37,333 bases of DNA from Thermaceae bacterium (GCA_015478585.1 JADMIM010000029.1:1-37333), one strand, 5' to 3'; shown: positions 1-8,206, counted from the first letter of the stretch. A program made the numbers and translations. The notes: generated by a model from the sequence alone, not told the origin.

Positions 1-611
1 ACCGAGGTGTCACTGCGGGAGAAGCGCTCGGAGTCTACTATGTTGATGCCCGCGTCTTTGGCGGTAGCCTCGAAAGCCTTGGCCCAGCCCTCGCCGTAGG
101 CATCGTTGAAGCCGATATAAGCCGCGCTCTTGACCCCCGAAGCCTTCATGTCCTGCACGATGGGCTGGCTCATCTGCTCTTCGGTTTGGGGGGTCTTGAA
201 AATCCACTTGCGCTTGTCGTCCATCGGGGCCACAATCTCGCGGTTGGCGGCCAGAGAGATGTTGGGCACACCGGCCTCGGCCAGGGGGTCAATCATGGCC
301 AGGGTGGAGGGGGTGATGGTGGTGCCGATGATAGCCAGCACCTGATCTTCTTGAATCAATTTTTTGGTAGCCCGCACGGCCTGGGTGGTGTCTGAGGCAT
401 CGTCTATGATGATGAACTGCACCGGCCTGCCCGCCACGCCGCCGCGCTTGTTGACCTGATCTTCCAACAGCAGCAAGGTGTTGCGCTCGGGAATACCCAA
501 GCTGGCACCAGGGCCGGTGGCCGAAACCACCACCCCGATTTTGAGGGGGGCTTGCTGGGCCAGACCCAGCCCCAGTCCGAGTGCCAAAAGTCCGACTGCA
601 ATTCGCTTCAT
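1..611 (-). CDS. LivK-type ABC transporter substrate-binding protein (5' part only)
   Basis: This is the N-terminal 203 codons of a periplasmic binding protein; the gene runs off the left edge. It starts at the ATG at 609-611, which overlaps the stop codon of the dehydrogenase gene before it as ATGA, so the two are translationally coupled. The first 20 or so residues are a signal peptide (MKRIAVGLLALGLGLGLAQ). After it come APLKIGVVVSATGPGAS and GIPERNTLLLLEDQVNKRGG, typical of the type I fold family that binds branched-chain amino acids and related ligands, and later a YIGFNDAYGEGW segment. At the end of an aromatic catabolic operon it may bind an aromatic acid or amide rather than leucine, but that is inference. 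No permease genes are in view. Confidence 0.85.
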   Translation of the reverse strand, partial: MKRIAVGLLALGLGLGLAQQAPLKIGVVVSATGPGASLGIPERNTLLLLEDQVNKRGGVAGRPVQFIIIDDASDTTQAVRATKKLIQEDQVLAIIGTTITPSTLAMIDPLAEAGVPNISLAANREIVAPMDDKRKWIFKTPQTEEQMSQPIVQDMKASGVKSAAYIGFNDAYGEGWAKAFEATAKDAGINIVDSERFSRSDTS

Positions 612-2248
612 GTGTGTTCCTCCATCTCCGTCTTACCCCCTGGCGGGGGAAATAGGCTCAGTTGGTCGAACGATTCCAGCCCGGCAGCCACCATTCGCTG
701 CAGCAGCGGGTGAGGCCGGTAGCGGTCTTCGCCGAGTTCTTGGTGCAAGCCCTCGAGCGCCCGCAGCACCGGCTTGAGCCAGATAATCTCGGCCCACTCG
801 AGGGGCCCACGCGGATACCCGGTTCCCAAGCGCATGGCCTTATCCAAATTGGCGGGATTAGAGACTTCCTCTGCGACGGCAGAAACGGCCTCATTGATTA
901 ATAGGGCCAGGACGCGAAAGCCCACACCGCCAGGTTGGTCGGGAAGCTCGAGGGTGAGGTTTCCATGGGCTTGAAAGTATGCTCTAGCCAGCTCTGTAGC
1001 CCGGTTCGGCCCTGAGAGCGGCGCGTACAGCTCCACCACGGATTTCTCCGAGATGGGTGGAACCAGGCTGAACCCGGCAATTTCGCGGCCTCCGAACTCG
1101 GCCAGAGCACTGCTCGCGGAGTGGCCCCAGACCAGCGAAACCACCGGCAGGTTTTCAAAAAAGTCGTGTTTGCGCTCGAGGCCGTCAGGTGCGAGCCTAC
1201 TGGAGTCTTGGCCACTTGTTTTGCTACCAAGCTGCCTCGTCTTGCGCTCGAGCTTTACCCGGCAGTCCAGCACGAAAGCGGCTTCGGCGGCCTTGTCGGT
1301 GTGACCAAATTTCGCGCGGAGTTCCTTGGCAATGGCGTTGGGCCCGATGATGAAGGGTAGCGGCAGATTAGCCGATTTTGGCGGCAAAGCGGGCATTGCG
1401 GGCGGGCCAGGTGGATAGCGGTACCATCCCTGCTTGGTTTTTCGGCCTAACATCCCCGCCGCGACGCGCTGATATTGCAGCGGATGCGGGCGATAGCGCG
1501 GCTCGCCGTAGAAGCCCTGGTACACCGACTGCGAGGCGGCGAAGTTCACGTCCAGGCCAATCAAATCCATCAGCTCGAAGGGCCCCATGGGGAAGCCCAG
1601 GCCCTTCAAAATCCAGTCAAGGTGCTCTTTAGAAACACCCTCGCCGTGCAGCCGCAGCGACTCGCCGTAGAAAGGCCGGGCCACCCGGTTGACCAAAAAA
1701 CCCGGCGAATCCCCGACCTGTACGGCTTCCTTGCTCCAAGCCTGCATCATCCTTAGCGCTCGCTCCACGATTTTGGATGCAGTTTGGAGCGCAGGAATCA
1801 CCTCCACCAGCTTCATGCGCTGGGCGGGGTTGAAGAAGTGCAGCCCGATAACCCGTCCAGGATTTTTGACTTTGGAGGCAATCGCCGAAACCGAAATCGT
1901 CGAAGTATTGGTGGCTAAAACGTTGGATTCGTTGAGTTCTGCCAGCTTGCCCAGAAGCTCTTGCTTCAGCTCGAGCACCTCCGGCACGGCCTCAATCACC
2001 CAATCGGCCTCAGCGCATTCCATCAAAGCACTAACGGTCTGAATCTGGCTTAGAATTTCGTCTGCCGAACTCTGGAGTTTTCCCCGCTCCTGGGCCTTCT
2101 GCAAGTCGGTACGGATTTCCGCTAGGGCAGGCTCGAGCACCCCTGGTTGGGAGTCATAGAGCAACACCCCATAACCGGCCTGAGCCGCCACCTGCGCGAT
2201 GCCCCGGCCCATCGTTCCCGCTCCCAGCACGGCTATGCGTTCGCTCAA
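608..2248 (-). CDS. paaH: 3-hydroxyacyl-CoA dehydrogenase, PaaH type
   Basis: A 546-residue NAD-dependent 3-hydroxyacyl-CoA dehydrogenase, which would oxidise a 3-hydroxyacyl-CoA such as 3-hydroxyadipyl-CoA of phenylacetate breakdown to the 3-oxo form. The N-terminal Rossmann motif GAGTMGRG is at residues 9-16, and the catalytic His137 (GLHFFNP) and Glu149 (KLVEV) are visible. Two C-terminal 3HCDH helical domains follow, each with an R-YRPHPLL/Q-R-V-AG motif (near 251-264 and again near the C-terminus). The start is a TTG, chosen because GGAGGA sits 4 bases upstream. It is longer than the usual 500-510 residues; a polar stretch near residues 330-365 looks like extra sequence. The stop overlaps the binding-protein start. 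The exact substrate is not proved by the sequence. Confidence 0.85.
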   Translation of the reverse strand: MSERIAVLGAGTMGRGIAQVAAQAGYGVLLYDSQPGVLEPALAEIRTDLQKAQERGKLQSSADEILSQIQTVSALMECAEADWVIEAVPEVLELKQELLGKLAELNESNVLATNTSTISVSAIASKVKNPGRVIGLHFFNPAQRMKLVEVIPALQTASKIVERALRMMQAWSKEAVQVGDSPGFLVNRVARPFYGESLRLHGEGVSKEHLDWILKGLGFPMGPFELMDLIGLDVNFAASQSVYQGFYGEPRYRPHPLQYQRVAAGMLGRKTKQGWYRYPPGPPAMPALPPKSANLPLPFIIGPNAIAKELRAKFGHTDKAAEAAFVLDCRVKLERKTRQLGSKTSGQDSSRLAPDGLERKHDFFENLPVVSLVWGHSASSALAEFGGREIAGFSLVPPISEKSVVELYAPLSGPNRATELARAYFQAHGNLTLELPDQPGGVGFRVLALLINEAVSAVAEEVSNPANLDKAMRLGTGYPRGPLEWAEIIWLKPVLRALEGLHQELGEDRYRPHPLLQRMVAAGLESFDQLSLFPPPGGKTEMEEHT

Positions 2249-2325
2249 GATTCCTCCACTGCTAACAAACGTTTGCTTTGTGTAGGCAGATTACCGACCT
2301 GTCCGAGCCTCGTCAATAGTCCAGG

Positions 2326-3396
2326 CTAAATCACGTGCTGCGGCAGCCCCTTCAGCTCGGATTCGGTCTGGGCCACCCAGCCACCCGCAAAAGCCTCGAG
2401 CAGGCTGGCCTCCTCGAACCAACTCCGGGGTGTTTTGGCTCCCCACAAAGTTTGTCTGCGCGGGTCGTTCAAATGCCAGCGAATCGGTTCGAAGTCAGGG
2501 TCTACGGTGATGTAATCCGAAGTATAGAGTTCGATGCGGTGTCCGTCGGGGTCGCGCAGGTAGACGAAGAAGGCGTTGGAAACCCCGTGTCTGCCCGGCC
2601 CGCGCTCGATTTTCTCCGACTCCAGCGCCCCCGCCAAGATGTCGCAGGCCCGGATGATGCTCATGGCATCGGGCATCCAGTAGGCGAAGTGGTGGAGTCT
2701 GGGCCCAGTTCCGTTGGTCAAAGCCAGGTCGTGAACCCCGCCCCGGCGCTGAATCCAGGCCGCCCAGATGCGGCCCGCGTCGTCCTCGGTGTATTCCGAG
2801 AGGCGGAAGCCCAACTCGTCCATATACCAGCGGGTCATGGCCTCGACCTGAGGGGTCATCACGTTGATATGGTCTATCCGCTGCAACCCCGCCCCCCGGT
2901 GCCGGTGATATTTTTGCAGCAGCCAGGAGTATTTCTGGCTCTCAGCATAAAAAGCTACCGGGGTGTCGAAAGGGTCTTGAAGGCGCAGCAGTTTGGGACG
3001 GTCTACCTCGGTTTCCCAGCGGTAGGGCAGACCTTGGGTTTCAGCGAACGCGACCAGCGCTTCCAAATCGGCATCGGTAGCCACCCGGTAGGCCAGATGT
3101 TTGATTCCAGGCTCAGGGGCCAGCTCGAGCTTGAGTGTCCACTCCCTATCCTCCACCCCCCGCAGATATAGCGCCCTCGCACTCTCGTGCAGCACGTTCA
3201 GGCCGAGCAAGTTCACATAGAAGTGTTTGCAGCGCTCGAGATCGGTCACATAAAAAACCCCGTGTCCGATGCGGATGATGTTGGCGGCTGCTCCCCCCCA
3301 ATCCCCCCGAGCACCGGCATCGCCGGGCCGCTGGCGCGGCTTCGCTGACCCCTTTCTCCCCTCGGTGGGAGAAAGGGGTGGCTGATAGTTTTTCAT
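2326..3396 (-). CDS. hpaD: 3,4-dihydroxyphenylacetate 2,3-dioxygenase
   Basis: A 356-residue extradiol (vicinal oxygen chelate) dioxygenase that opens the ring of homoprotocatechuate to give 5-carboxymethyl-2-hydroxymuconate semialdehyde. The metal ligands can be placed as His176 (IDHINV), His236 (LHHFAYW) and Glu289 (DPDGHRIELY); the spacing agrees with the Brevibacterium/Arthrobacter enzymes, but each is about 21 residues further along. The offset is explained by an N-terminal stretch, roughly residues 6-36, encoded by a palindromic repeat. The ATG at 3396 is preferred over the upstream in-frame ATG because GGAGGG lies 5 bases before it and it forms an ATGA overlap with hpaC. It lies directly downstream of hpaB-hpaC, which make its substrate. 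Confidence 0.92.
   Translation of the reverse strand: MKNYQPPLSPTEGRKGSAKPRQRPGDAGARGDWGGAAANIIRIGHGVFYVTDLERCKHFYVNLLGLNVLHESARALYLRGVEDREWTLKLELAPEPGIKHLAYRVATDADLEALVAFAETQGLPYRWETEVDRPKLLRLQDPFDTPVAFYAESQKYSWLLQKYHRHRGAGLQRIDHINVMTPQVEAMTRWYMDELGFRLSEYTEDDAGRIWAAWIQRRGGVHDLALTNGTGPRLHHFAYWMPDAMSIIRACDILAGALESEKIERGPGRHGVSNAFFVYLRDPDGHRIELYTSDYITVDPDFEPIRWHLNDPRRQTLWGAKTPRSWFEEASLLEAFAGGWVAQTESELKGLPQHVI
3285..3378. repeat. Palindromic repeat element inside the 5' end of hpaD
   Basis: A perfect 12-bp stem, CCCCTTTCTCCC at 3349-3360 and GGGAGAAAGGGG at 3367-3378, is followed on the plus-strand left side by GC-rich sequence that reads as low-complexity protein in hpaD. It belongs with the CCCTCTCCC/GGGAGAGGG elements at about 5794, 5907 and 36467. 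It stays in frame and adds about 30 residues before the first conserved dioxygenase segment. Confidence 0.75.
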
Positions 3397-3860
3397 ACGA
3401 CCCTCCTGTACGAGCGTTGCCAATAGCCGAGCGGGGTTCCTGGTTCACCTAGCCGAATATCCTCGACTAAGCCCACCACGATGCGGTGGTCGCCACCGGG
3501 ATAGAGTTGCCACCTCGAGCAGAACAACGTGGCGAGCGAGCCTTCGATGGAGAGGTCGGGCTGGAGCGGCTCGAGGTCGGGCACGGGCTTCCCAGCGAAG
3601 TGGGTCGAAACCAAATCCTGCCCTTCAGCCAGAATGTTCACCGTGAAGCGGTGGGTGTGCTCGAGAATCCCCATTATGTGGGCGTTTTCGTCCACACACA
3701 CCAGAACCAGGGGAGGCTCGAGGCTCACGCTGGAAAAGCTGCTGGCGGTCATGCCCCGTCGCTCACCGTCCCACTCGGCAGCAATGACCGTTACCCCACT
3801 GGCCCAGCGCGAGAGGGCGATTTTGAAGCGGTCGGTAAGGTTGGGTTGAGTCGTTTCCAT
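3393..3860 (-). CDS. hpaC: 4-hydroxyphenylacetate 3-monooxygenase, flavin reductase component
   Basis: A 155-residue flavin reductase that would supply reduced FAD to the HpaB oxygenase using NADH. It has the short-chain flavin reductase fold: SGVTVIAAEWDGERRGMTAS near residues 21-40 is the flavin-binding start, followed by SVSLEPPLVLVCVD and, near the C-terminus, GGDHRIVVGLVEDI with the conserved GDH. Length is close to the T. thermophilus HpaC (about 150). The ATG at 3860 is preceded by an AGGA. Its stop overlaps the hpaD start as ATGA. A hairpin repeat separates it from hpaB. Confidence 0.92.
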   Translation of the reverse strand: METTQPNLTDRFKIALSRWASGVTVIAAEWDGERRGMTASSFSSVSLEPPLVLVCVDENAHIMGILEHTHRFTVNILAEGQDLVSTHFAGKPVPDLEPLQPDLSIEGSLATLFCSRWQLYPGGDHRIVVGLVEDIRLGEPGTPLGYWQRSYRRVV

Positions 3861-3874
3861 CGGTTTTCCTGTAG

Positions 3875-3895
3875 GGGCGGGTCTTGGGCCCGCCC
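3875..3895. repeat. GC-rich hairpin repeat between hpaB and hpaC
   Basis: GGGCGGG at 3875-3881 and CCCGCCC at 3889-3895 form a 7-bp stem with a 7-base loop, inside a GTAGGGGCG-type element. The ABC-F gene carries a related GTAGGGGCG element near 14300. It lies in the 57-bp gap of the operon, so in the transcript it could act as an mRNA stabilising hairpin or an attenuator; no T-tract follows, so it is not a normal terminator. Confidence 0.6.
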
Positions 3896-3917
3896 TGACC
3901 CCTCGGTCGCCCCCACA

Positions 3918-5375
3918 TTAGTCTCCCGCCACCACCTCGGCCTTAGGCTGCTCACTCCAGCCCAGGAACTCTCTTATGCGCCGTTTGAAAGGCTCTTTGT
4001 CGTAGGCCGAGAACAGCGTCTGGTACATCCGCACCGGGTCACCGAAGAAGAAGCGCTCGTACAGCGTTTGTCGTGCCCCGAAGCCACTCGTCGTCATGTC
4101 CCAGGCCAGGCGGAAGAGCTGGACGCGCTCACGCGCGGGGAGGGTAGCCGACTGGAGGTATTTCTCGAGGTACGGCCCCACCGGGCTCTCGAAGTCGGCC
4201 TCGCTGGGCAAGGTAATCATGCCCGAAGCCCCGACCTGATGCACGATTTCCGCGATGCGCGGGTATAGCCGGGGGAACAGGTTGCGTGCTCCGTCAATAG
4301 CACCCCGGTCAGGGCACATCACCCCGTACTTGTTGGGCTTGGCATCTATCTCGGCCCTGACCCAGAAACCCTTCATGGCCTCGAGGTACACGATGACCTC
4401 GGCAATCTTCTCCTGCACGTGCGGGAAGGTGTCCGCTCCGATGGTTTCGCCAATCAGCGATACTAGCCCAACGAAGGCTTCGGTCTTGGCATTCTTGAGC
4501 ACTACCACCTGGTGGGCCATGTGCATCAGGGCTCCGGTCTGGGCGTAGGCCTGGTTGCACTTCTCGAGGTCGCCCAGGATAAAAATCCGCTCCCAGGGCA
4601 CGAAAACCTCGTCGAAGACGGTCAGGCAGTCCATCTCCTCGAGCCTGCTGCCCAGGGGATAGTCGTACTCCGAATCGCCGATGCTCATGCTCTCGCGGCT
4701 GATAAAGTGCAGCCCCGGTGTGTTGGTGGGAATCGCAAAGGCCACCGCGTATTTATCGGCCCCTGGCCCTTCCTTGAGCAGTGTGCTGGGGAAAACCAAC
4801 AGCTCGTCGGCGGTGGGCAAGGTCGAAAGCATCCGCGCCCCGCGCACCACGATGCCGTCCTCGGTCTGCCGCACCACGCCCACCGGGATGTAGGGGTCGG
4901 GTTGCTCCGAGGCACTCTTGGCCCGGTTAACCTGTGGGTTGGTCAGGCAGTGGGTGGTCGAGAGGTCGTTTTCGCGCACGTACTTTACATAGTTGCACAC
5001 GTTGTCGGCGAACTCCCCGAAGAACTCAGCGCTGCTCTCGTAGGCCATCAGCACCGCGTTGAGATAGTCCGGGCAGCGGCCCATCATCCCCAGGTTGGCA
5101 TCGGCCCACAGCTTGTAGGCTGCGCTGCGCCGGGCCAAGTCCTCCTTGGTGCGGGCCGGGAGCAGGCTCATGGCGTAGCGCTTGCCGTTTTCCTCGTAGG
5201 TCAGGATGTCCCGATACTTGGGGTCATGCTGCATGTCGTAGAGCCGGGCTAGGGTGTGGGTGATGCCCTTGAAAACGGGGTGGCTGGTGGGGTCTTCGAC
5301 CTTCTCGCCCTTGTACCAGAGGTTGGGCGGGTTTTGCTGTAGGGCCTCGAGGTACTGCTTACCGGTGCGTGCCAT
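3918..5375 (-). CDS. hpaB: 4-hydroxyphenylacetate 3-monooxygenase, oxygenase component
   Basis: A 485-residue FADH2-dependent monooxygenase that hydroxylates 4-hydroxyphenylacetate to 3,4-dihydroxyphenylacetate. The residues known from the T. thermophilus HpaB structure fall at the same numbers: Arg100 (GMMGRCPDY), Tyr104 and His142 (LSTTHCLTNPQVN). The acyl-CoA dehydrogenase-like middle domain (IVVRGARMLSTLPTADELLVFP) and C-terminal helices (ASGMITLPSEADF, FGARQTLYERFFFGDP) are complete. TAGGAGG lies 5 bases before the ATG at 5375. The partner reductase hpaC and ring-cleavage hpaD follow. About 580 bp of repeats and a dead gene separate it from hpaE, so it may have its own promoter, but none is clear. 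Confidence 0.95.
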   Translation of the reverse strand: MARTGKQYLEALQQNPPNLWYKGEKVEDPTSHPVFKGITHTLARLYDMQHDPKYRDILTYEENGKRYAMSLLPARTKEDLARRSAAYKLWADANLGMMGRCPDYLNAVLMAYESSAEFFGEFADNVCNYVKYVRENDLSTTHCLTNPQVNRAKSASEQPDPYIPVGVVRQTEDGIVVRGARMLSTLPTADELLVFPSTLLKEGPGADKYAVAFAIPTNTPGLHFISRESMSIGDSEYDYPLGSRLEEMDCLTVFDEVFVPWERIFILGDLEKCNQAYAQTGALMHMAHQVVVLKNAKTEAFVGLVSLIGETIGADTFPHVQEKIAEVIVYLEAMKGFWVRAEIDAKPNKYGVMCPDRGAIDGARNLFPRLYPRIAEIVHQVGASGMITLPSEADFESPVGPYLEKYLQSATLPARERVQLFRLAWDMTTSGFGARQTLYERFFFGDPVRMYQTLFSAYDKEPFKRRIREFLGWSEQPKAEVVAGD

Positions 5376-5472
5376 TTTGCCTCCTAAGCATTATTTTTCA
5401 AGCGCCACAAAAGTTTTTTGCTGATAGGTTGAATCTGCTGAACCCAGTGGAACCGGCGACTAAACTTGTGGT

Positions 5473-5782
5473 GTGAGTTTGACGGAAATCTCCCGCAGGT
5501 TGCGCCGGAACCAACCCCCGCTTTGGGTTCAAGTTCCGCCGCCAGGAACCCATATCCAACTACATCCCCGATTTCGTCTGTTATGACCGCCGGATGATTA
5601 TAGAGTTGGACGGAAGCCAGCATTTGAACAGCTCCCAGGACGCGGCTCGAGACGAGTTCTTCACCGCCCAAGGTTGGCGAGTTTTGCGCTTCTGGAACTC
5701 GGAGGTGCGAGGAAATCTCGAGGGCGTTTTGGCGACGGTTTATGATGTCTGCCACTCCGAACCCACCAAGCCAACGGGCTAA
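5473..5782 (+). pseudogene. Decayed DUF559 (Vsr-like) endonuclease gene
   Basis: On the plus strand, antisense to the operon, a reading frame from about 5527 gives RFGFKFRRQEPISNYIPDFV and then the core MIIELDGSQHLN, followed by WRVLRFWNSEVRGNLEGVL, the hallmark end of DUF559 proteins (restriction-endonuclease-like fold). The N-terminal piece LTEISRRLRRNQ, from a GTG at 5473, is in another frame, so a frameshift plus a loss of several residues separates the two halves. A whole DUF559 protein is about 110-120 residues; here only about 85 can be read in one frame. It is presumably non-functional. It sits between hpaE and hpaB with palindromic repeats directly after it. A second decayed copy is at 30690-30887. 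Confidence 0.75.
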
Positions 5783-5789
5783 ACCGCCC

Positions 5790-5932
5790 AATCCCTCTCC
5801 CCTGGTGGGAGAGGTTAGGTGAGGGGAAAACCATAGTGAGGGCATATTCTGCTGTGTAAAGAAGGTTTTCCCATTGAGCAATGAGGCTCTGACACCCTCG
5901 CCCCAGCCCTCTCCCTGGAGGGGAGAGGGGGT
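5790..5932. repeat. Two CCCTCTCCC/GGGAGAGGG palindromic elements
   Basis: The first has CCTCTCCC at 5794-5801 pairing with GGGAGAGG at 5807-5814; the second has CCCTCTCCC at 5907-5915 pairing with GGGAGAGGG at 5921-5929. They are about 110 bp apart in the hpaE-hpaB gap, next to the dead DUF559 gene. Translated, they give the low-complexity type seen in many bacterial interspersed repeats. The rest of the 5376-5959 gap holds no gene that I can support. Confidence 0.75.
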
Positions 5933-5959
5933 TAAAAACTCGAGCTTCTTCTTCATCGG

Positions 5960-7480
5960 TCACTTCCCGAACTTTGGAATGGGGTGCTCGGTGAGCGGCA
6001 GGGCGATGTTTTTGAGTTCGGTGTAGAACTCGAGGCTGTACTCCCCGCCTTCGCGGTGCGTCCCGCTAAACTTCACCCCGCCGAAGGGGGTGGGCAGGTG
6101 CCGGACATTGTGCGAGTTGATCCAGGTCATCCCCGCCTCGAGCCCGAGCGCCATTCGGTGCGCCCGCGTCACGTCCCGCGTCCAGACGTAGGCCGCCAGC
6201 CCGTACTTCACATCGTTGGCCTTTTGCAGTGCGTCGGCCTCGTCTTTGAAGGGAATCACGGTCAGGATGGGGCCGAAGATTTCCTCCTGAGCGATACGCA
6301 TCGAGTTCTCGCCCACGAACAGGCCAGGGGAGATGTAGTTCCCTTCGCTTCCTACACGCTCCCCGCCGGTCACGAGCCTCGCACCTTCCTCCTGCCCGAT
6401 GCGCACGTAGCCCAGGACGCGCTCCAAGTGCTCGGGGTGGATCAGCGGCCCCACCTCGGTCTCGAGGTCGAGCGGGTGGCCCACTTTTACCCGTTTGGCC
6501 CGTTCCACCACGCGGCTCACGAACTCCTCGAGGATGCTCTCGTGAACCAAAGCCCTCGAGTTGGCCGTGCAGCGCTCGCCGTTGAAGCTGTAAATCTGGA
6601 AGATGGTGGCATCGGTGGCCCGGTTCAGGTCGGCATCCTCGAAGATAATCACGGGGGATTTGCCGCCCAGCTCGAGGCTCAGTCTCTTTAGTTGATCCGC
6701 CGCGTTCTTGGTGATGATGCTTCCTGTCGTCGTCTCGCCGGTGAACGAGATCAGCGGAACGTCCGGGTGACGCACCAACGCATCCCCGGCTTCCTCGCCG
6801 AAGCCCTGCACCACGTTGAACACGCCGGGTGGCAGGTCGGCCTCCTGAATAATTTCAGCCAGCTTCCAGGCGGTGAGCGGCGACCACTCGGCAGGCTTGA
6901 GCACCACCGTGTTGCCCGTTGCCAGCGCAGGCGCGATGCGCCAGGTGCTGAGCATCATGGGGGCGTTCCAGGGGGTGATGATGCCGCAAACCCCCACCGG
7001 CACGCGCAGGGTATAGTTCACCCACTCCGCGTCCACCGGGTAGGTGCGCCCATCCATGGCCCGCTCAGCCCAGTCGGCGTAGAAGCTGAAGTTCTCGGCG
7101 GCCCTGGCCACCTGCGCCCGCACGATTTTGAGCGGCTGCCCCGCGTCTAGGCACTCCATCACCGCCAGCTCGTCGCCATGTTTCTCGAGCACCTCCGCAA
7201 TCTTCAGCAGATATTTCTTGCGGGCCTTGGCGTTCAACTTCCACTTGCCGAAGGTGGCTCTGGCGGCTTTAGCCGCCTTGTCCACGTCCTCGGCGTGGCC
7301 CCGGTAGGCGTGAGCCAGGATTTGGTTGGTGGAGGGCTCTAAGCTCTCGAAGGTCTCGCCCCGAATGCCGGGCACGAACTGGTTGTTGATGAAATGGGTG
7401 ATGGTGCTCGAGCTGATTTTCTGCCGCACCTGAGCGATAAACTCGGGGCTGATGCCTGCGGTTTTCTCGGCGACTTTCAT
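5960..7480 (-). CDS. hpaE: 5-carboxymethyl-2-hydroxymuconate semialdehyde dehydrogenase
   Basis: A 506-residue NAD-dependent aldehyde dehydrogenase that would oxidise the semialdehyde made by HpaD. The family residues are all present: Asn171 in TPWNAP, Glu270 in LELGGKSP and the catalytic Cys304 in GERCTANSR. The start at 7480 is chosen because AAGGAGA lies 7 bases upstream; a longer frame to 7540 would run through the antitoxin gene on the other strand. The first 13 codons are duplicated 720 bp upstream (8163-8202), showing that the toxin-antitoxin cassette arrived within or at the 5' end of this gene. The choice of HpaE over other aldehyde dehydrogenases rests on family resemblance plus neighbours. 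Confidence 0.9.
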   Translation of the reverse strand: MKVAEKTAGISPEFIAQVRQKISSSTITHFINNQFVPGIRGETFESLEPSTNQILAHAYRGHAEDVDKAAKAARATFGKWKLNAKARKKYLLKIAEVLEKHGDELAVMECLDAGQPLKIVRAQVARAAENFSFYADWAERAMDGRTYPVDAEWVNYTLRVPVGVCGIITPWNAPMMLSTWRIAPALATGNTVVLKPAEWSPLTAWKLAEIIQEADLPPGVFNVVQGFGEEAGDALVRHPDVPLISFTGETTTGSIITKNAADQLKRLSLELGGKSPVIIFEDADLNRATDATIFQIYSFNGERCTANSRALVHESILEEFVSRVVERAKRVKVGHPLDLETEVGPLIHPEHLERVLGYVRIGQEEGARLVTGGERVGSEGNYISPGLFVGENSMRIAQEEIFGPILTVIPFKDEADALQKANDVKYGLAAYVWTRDVTRAHRMALGLEAGMTWINSHNVRHLPTPFGGVKFSGTHREGGEYSLEFYTELKNIALPLTEHPIPKFGK

Positions 7481-7507
7481 GCGCTCGTCTCCTTGTACAA
7501 TGGGGGT

Positions 7508-7732
7508 ATGGTCGCAGTAAAACAAAAGGTTTTGGTGCAAAAAGGTGGGCGTATCGAGCTGAACGCCCCCGAGCTGCCCGAGGGTTCCACCGCCGAGGTG
7601 ATCGTGCTGCTCGAGACGAACGAGGTTTTGCCGATGCTCGAGAGCCTGCTGGGTAAAGCTAGGGGCAACTTCCCCTCGCCCCAGGAAGCCGACGAGTTCA
7701 CCCTTCGGGAGCGCGACGCTTGGGAATCCTGA
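7508..7732 (+). CDS. Antitoxin of a PIN-domain toxin-antitoxin pair
   Basis: A 74-residue protein beginning at the ATG at 7508. The N-terminal half, KVLVQKGGRIELNAPELPEG followed by STAEVIVLLE, looks like a small beta-rich DNA-binding antitoxin domain of the AbrB/DUF104 kind; the C-terminal half (LLGKARGNFPSPQEADEF, then RERDAWES) is polar and helical, typical of the segment that masks the toxin. Its end overlaps the toxin gene by 13 bases, the usual layout for such pairs. It is divergent from hpaE with only 27 bases between the two starts, so the promoter regions must overlap. The family name is inference. Confidence 0.75.
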   Translation: MVAVKQKVLVQKGGRIELNAPELPEGSTAEVIVLLETNEVLPMLESLLGKARGNFPSPQEADEFTLRERDAWES

Positions 7733-8163
7733 GCCGGATTGCGGGGCGCAAAACCTACCTCGACACCAACGTTTTTATCTATGCCCTCGAGGGCTTTCCC
7801 GGAACCGAGACTGTGCTCGAAGAGCTGTTCAAGGCCATTGACGGGGGGAGCATCCAAACCGTCACCAGCGAGCTGTCCTTGACCGAGGCGCTGATAAAAC
7901 CTATCCAAAACGGGAACGTTCAGCACCAAGCCATCTACGAGGCTGCGATTCGCAGCCGGAAGGGTCTCGAGGTGGTTCCGGTCTCCCGGAGCGTTCTGCT
8001 CGAAGCTGCCCAGTTGCGCGGAACAACCAATCTCAAACTGCCCGACGCGATTCACGCTGCCACTGCGACTTTGAGCGGCTGCGCGGTTTTTCTTTCTAAT
8101 GATGACCAAATCAAGCACCCGAGCCTCGAGCTGATACTGCTGCGCGAGTTCATAACCCCTTGA
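7720..8163 (+). CDS. VapC-like PIN-domain ribonuclease toxin
   Basis: A 147-residue PIN-domain protein, expected to cleave RNA when free of its antitoxin. The acidic metal-binding residues are visible: Asp15 in YLDTNVFIYALE, Glu56 in ELSLTEAL, Asp109 in LPDAIHAA and Asp128/129 in FLSNDDQ, so it looks intact and active. The start is a TTG at 7720, overlapping the antitoxin end; no ATG occurs before the first conserved Asp. It ends within a few bases of the orphan copy of the hpaE 5' end. It is antisense to the hpa operon, so operon transcripts from upstream would read through it in reverse. Confidence 0.85.
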   Translation: MGILSRIAGRKTYLDTNVFIYALEGFPGTETVLEELFKAIDGGSIQTVTSELSLTEALIKPIQNGNVQHQAIYEAAIRSRKGLEVVPVSRSVLLEAAQLRGTTNLKLPDAIHAATATLSGCAVFLSNDDQIKHPSLELILLREFITP

Positions 8164-8206
8164 CTCGGGGCTGATGCCTGTGGTTTTCTCGGCGAGTTTC
8201 ATACCT

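Larger units (their letters stand above)
7441..8202. repeat. 40-bp direct repeat flanking the PIN toxin-antitoxin cassette
   Basis: Positions 7441-7480 and 8163-8202 match at 38 of 40 bases. The first copy is the true 5' end of hpaE; the second is an orphan copy reading MKLAEKTTGISPE on the minus strand, with its own GAAGGGTGAAGGT leader just upstream, and then runs straight into the end of the toxin gene. The arrangement is what an insertion with a target duplication, or a tandem duplication of the start region, would leave. Confidence 0.9.

Noticed and set aside
2335-3171. A 278-codon open frame on the plus strand opposite hpaD
   Set aside because: It is the antisense shadow of a well-supported dioxygenase gene, with no ribosome site and low-complexity translation. 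The same holds for the long frames opposite hpaB (4512-5252) and hpaE (5984-6691, 6692-7150).
3875-3895. A terminator between hpaB and hpaC
   Set aside because: The stem is strong, but no T-tract follows on the minus strand, and hpaC must be co-expressed with hpaB.
5384-5956. A 190-codon minus-strand frame across the hpaE-hpaB gap
   Set aside because: Its N-terminal part is the translated palindromic repeat and the rest is the reverse of the decayed DUF559 gene; no domain and no ribosome site.
7480-7540. A longer HpaE starting at 7540
   Set aside because: The extra 20 residues are antisense to the antitoxin start and lack family similarity, while a good ribosome site precedes the start at 7480.
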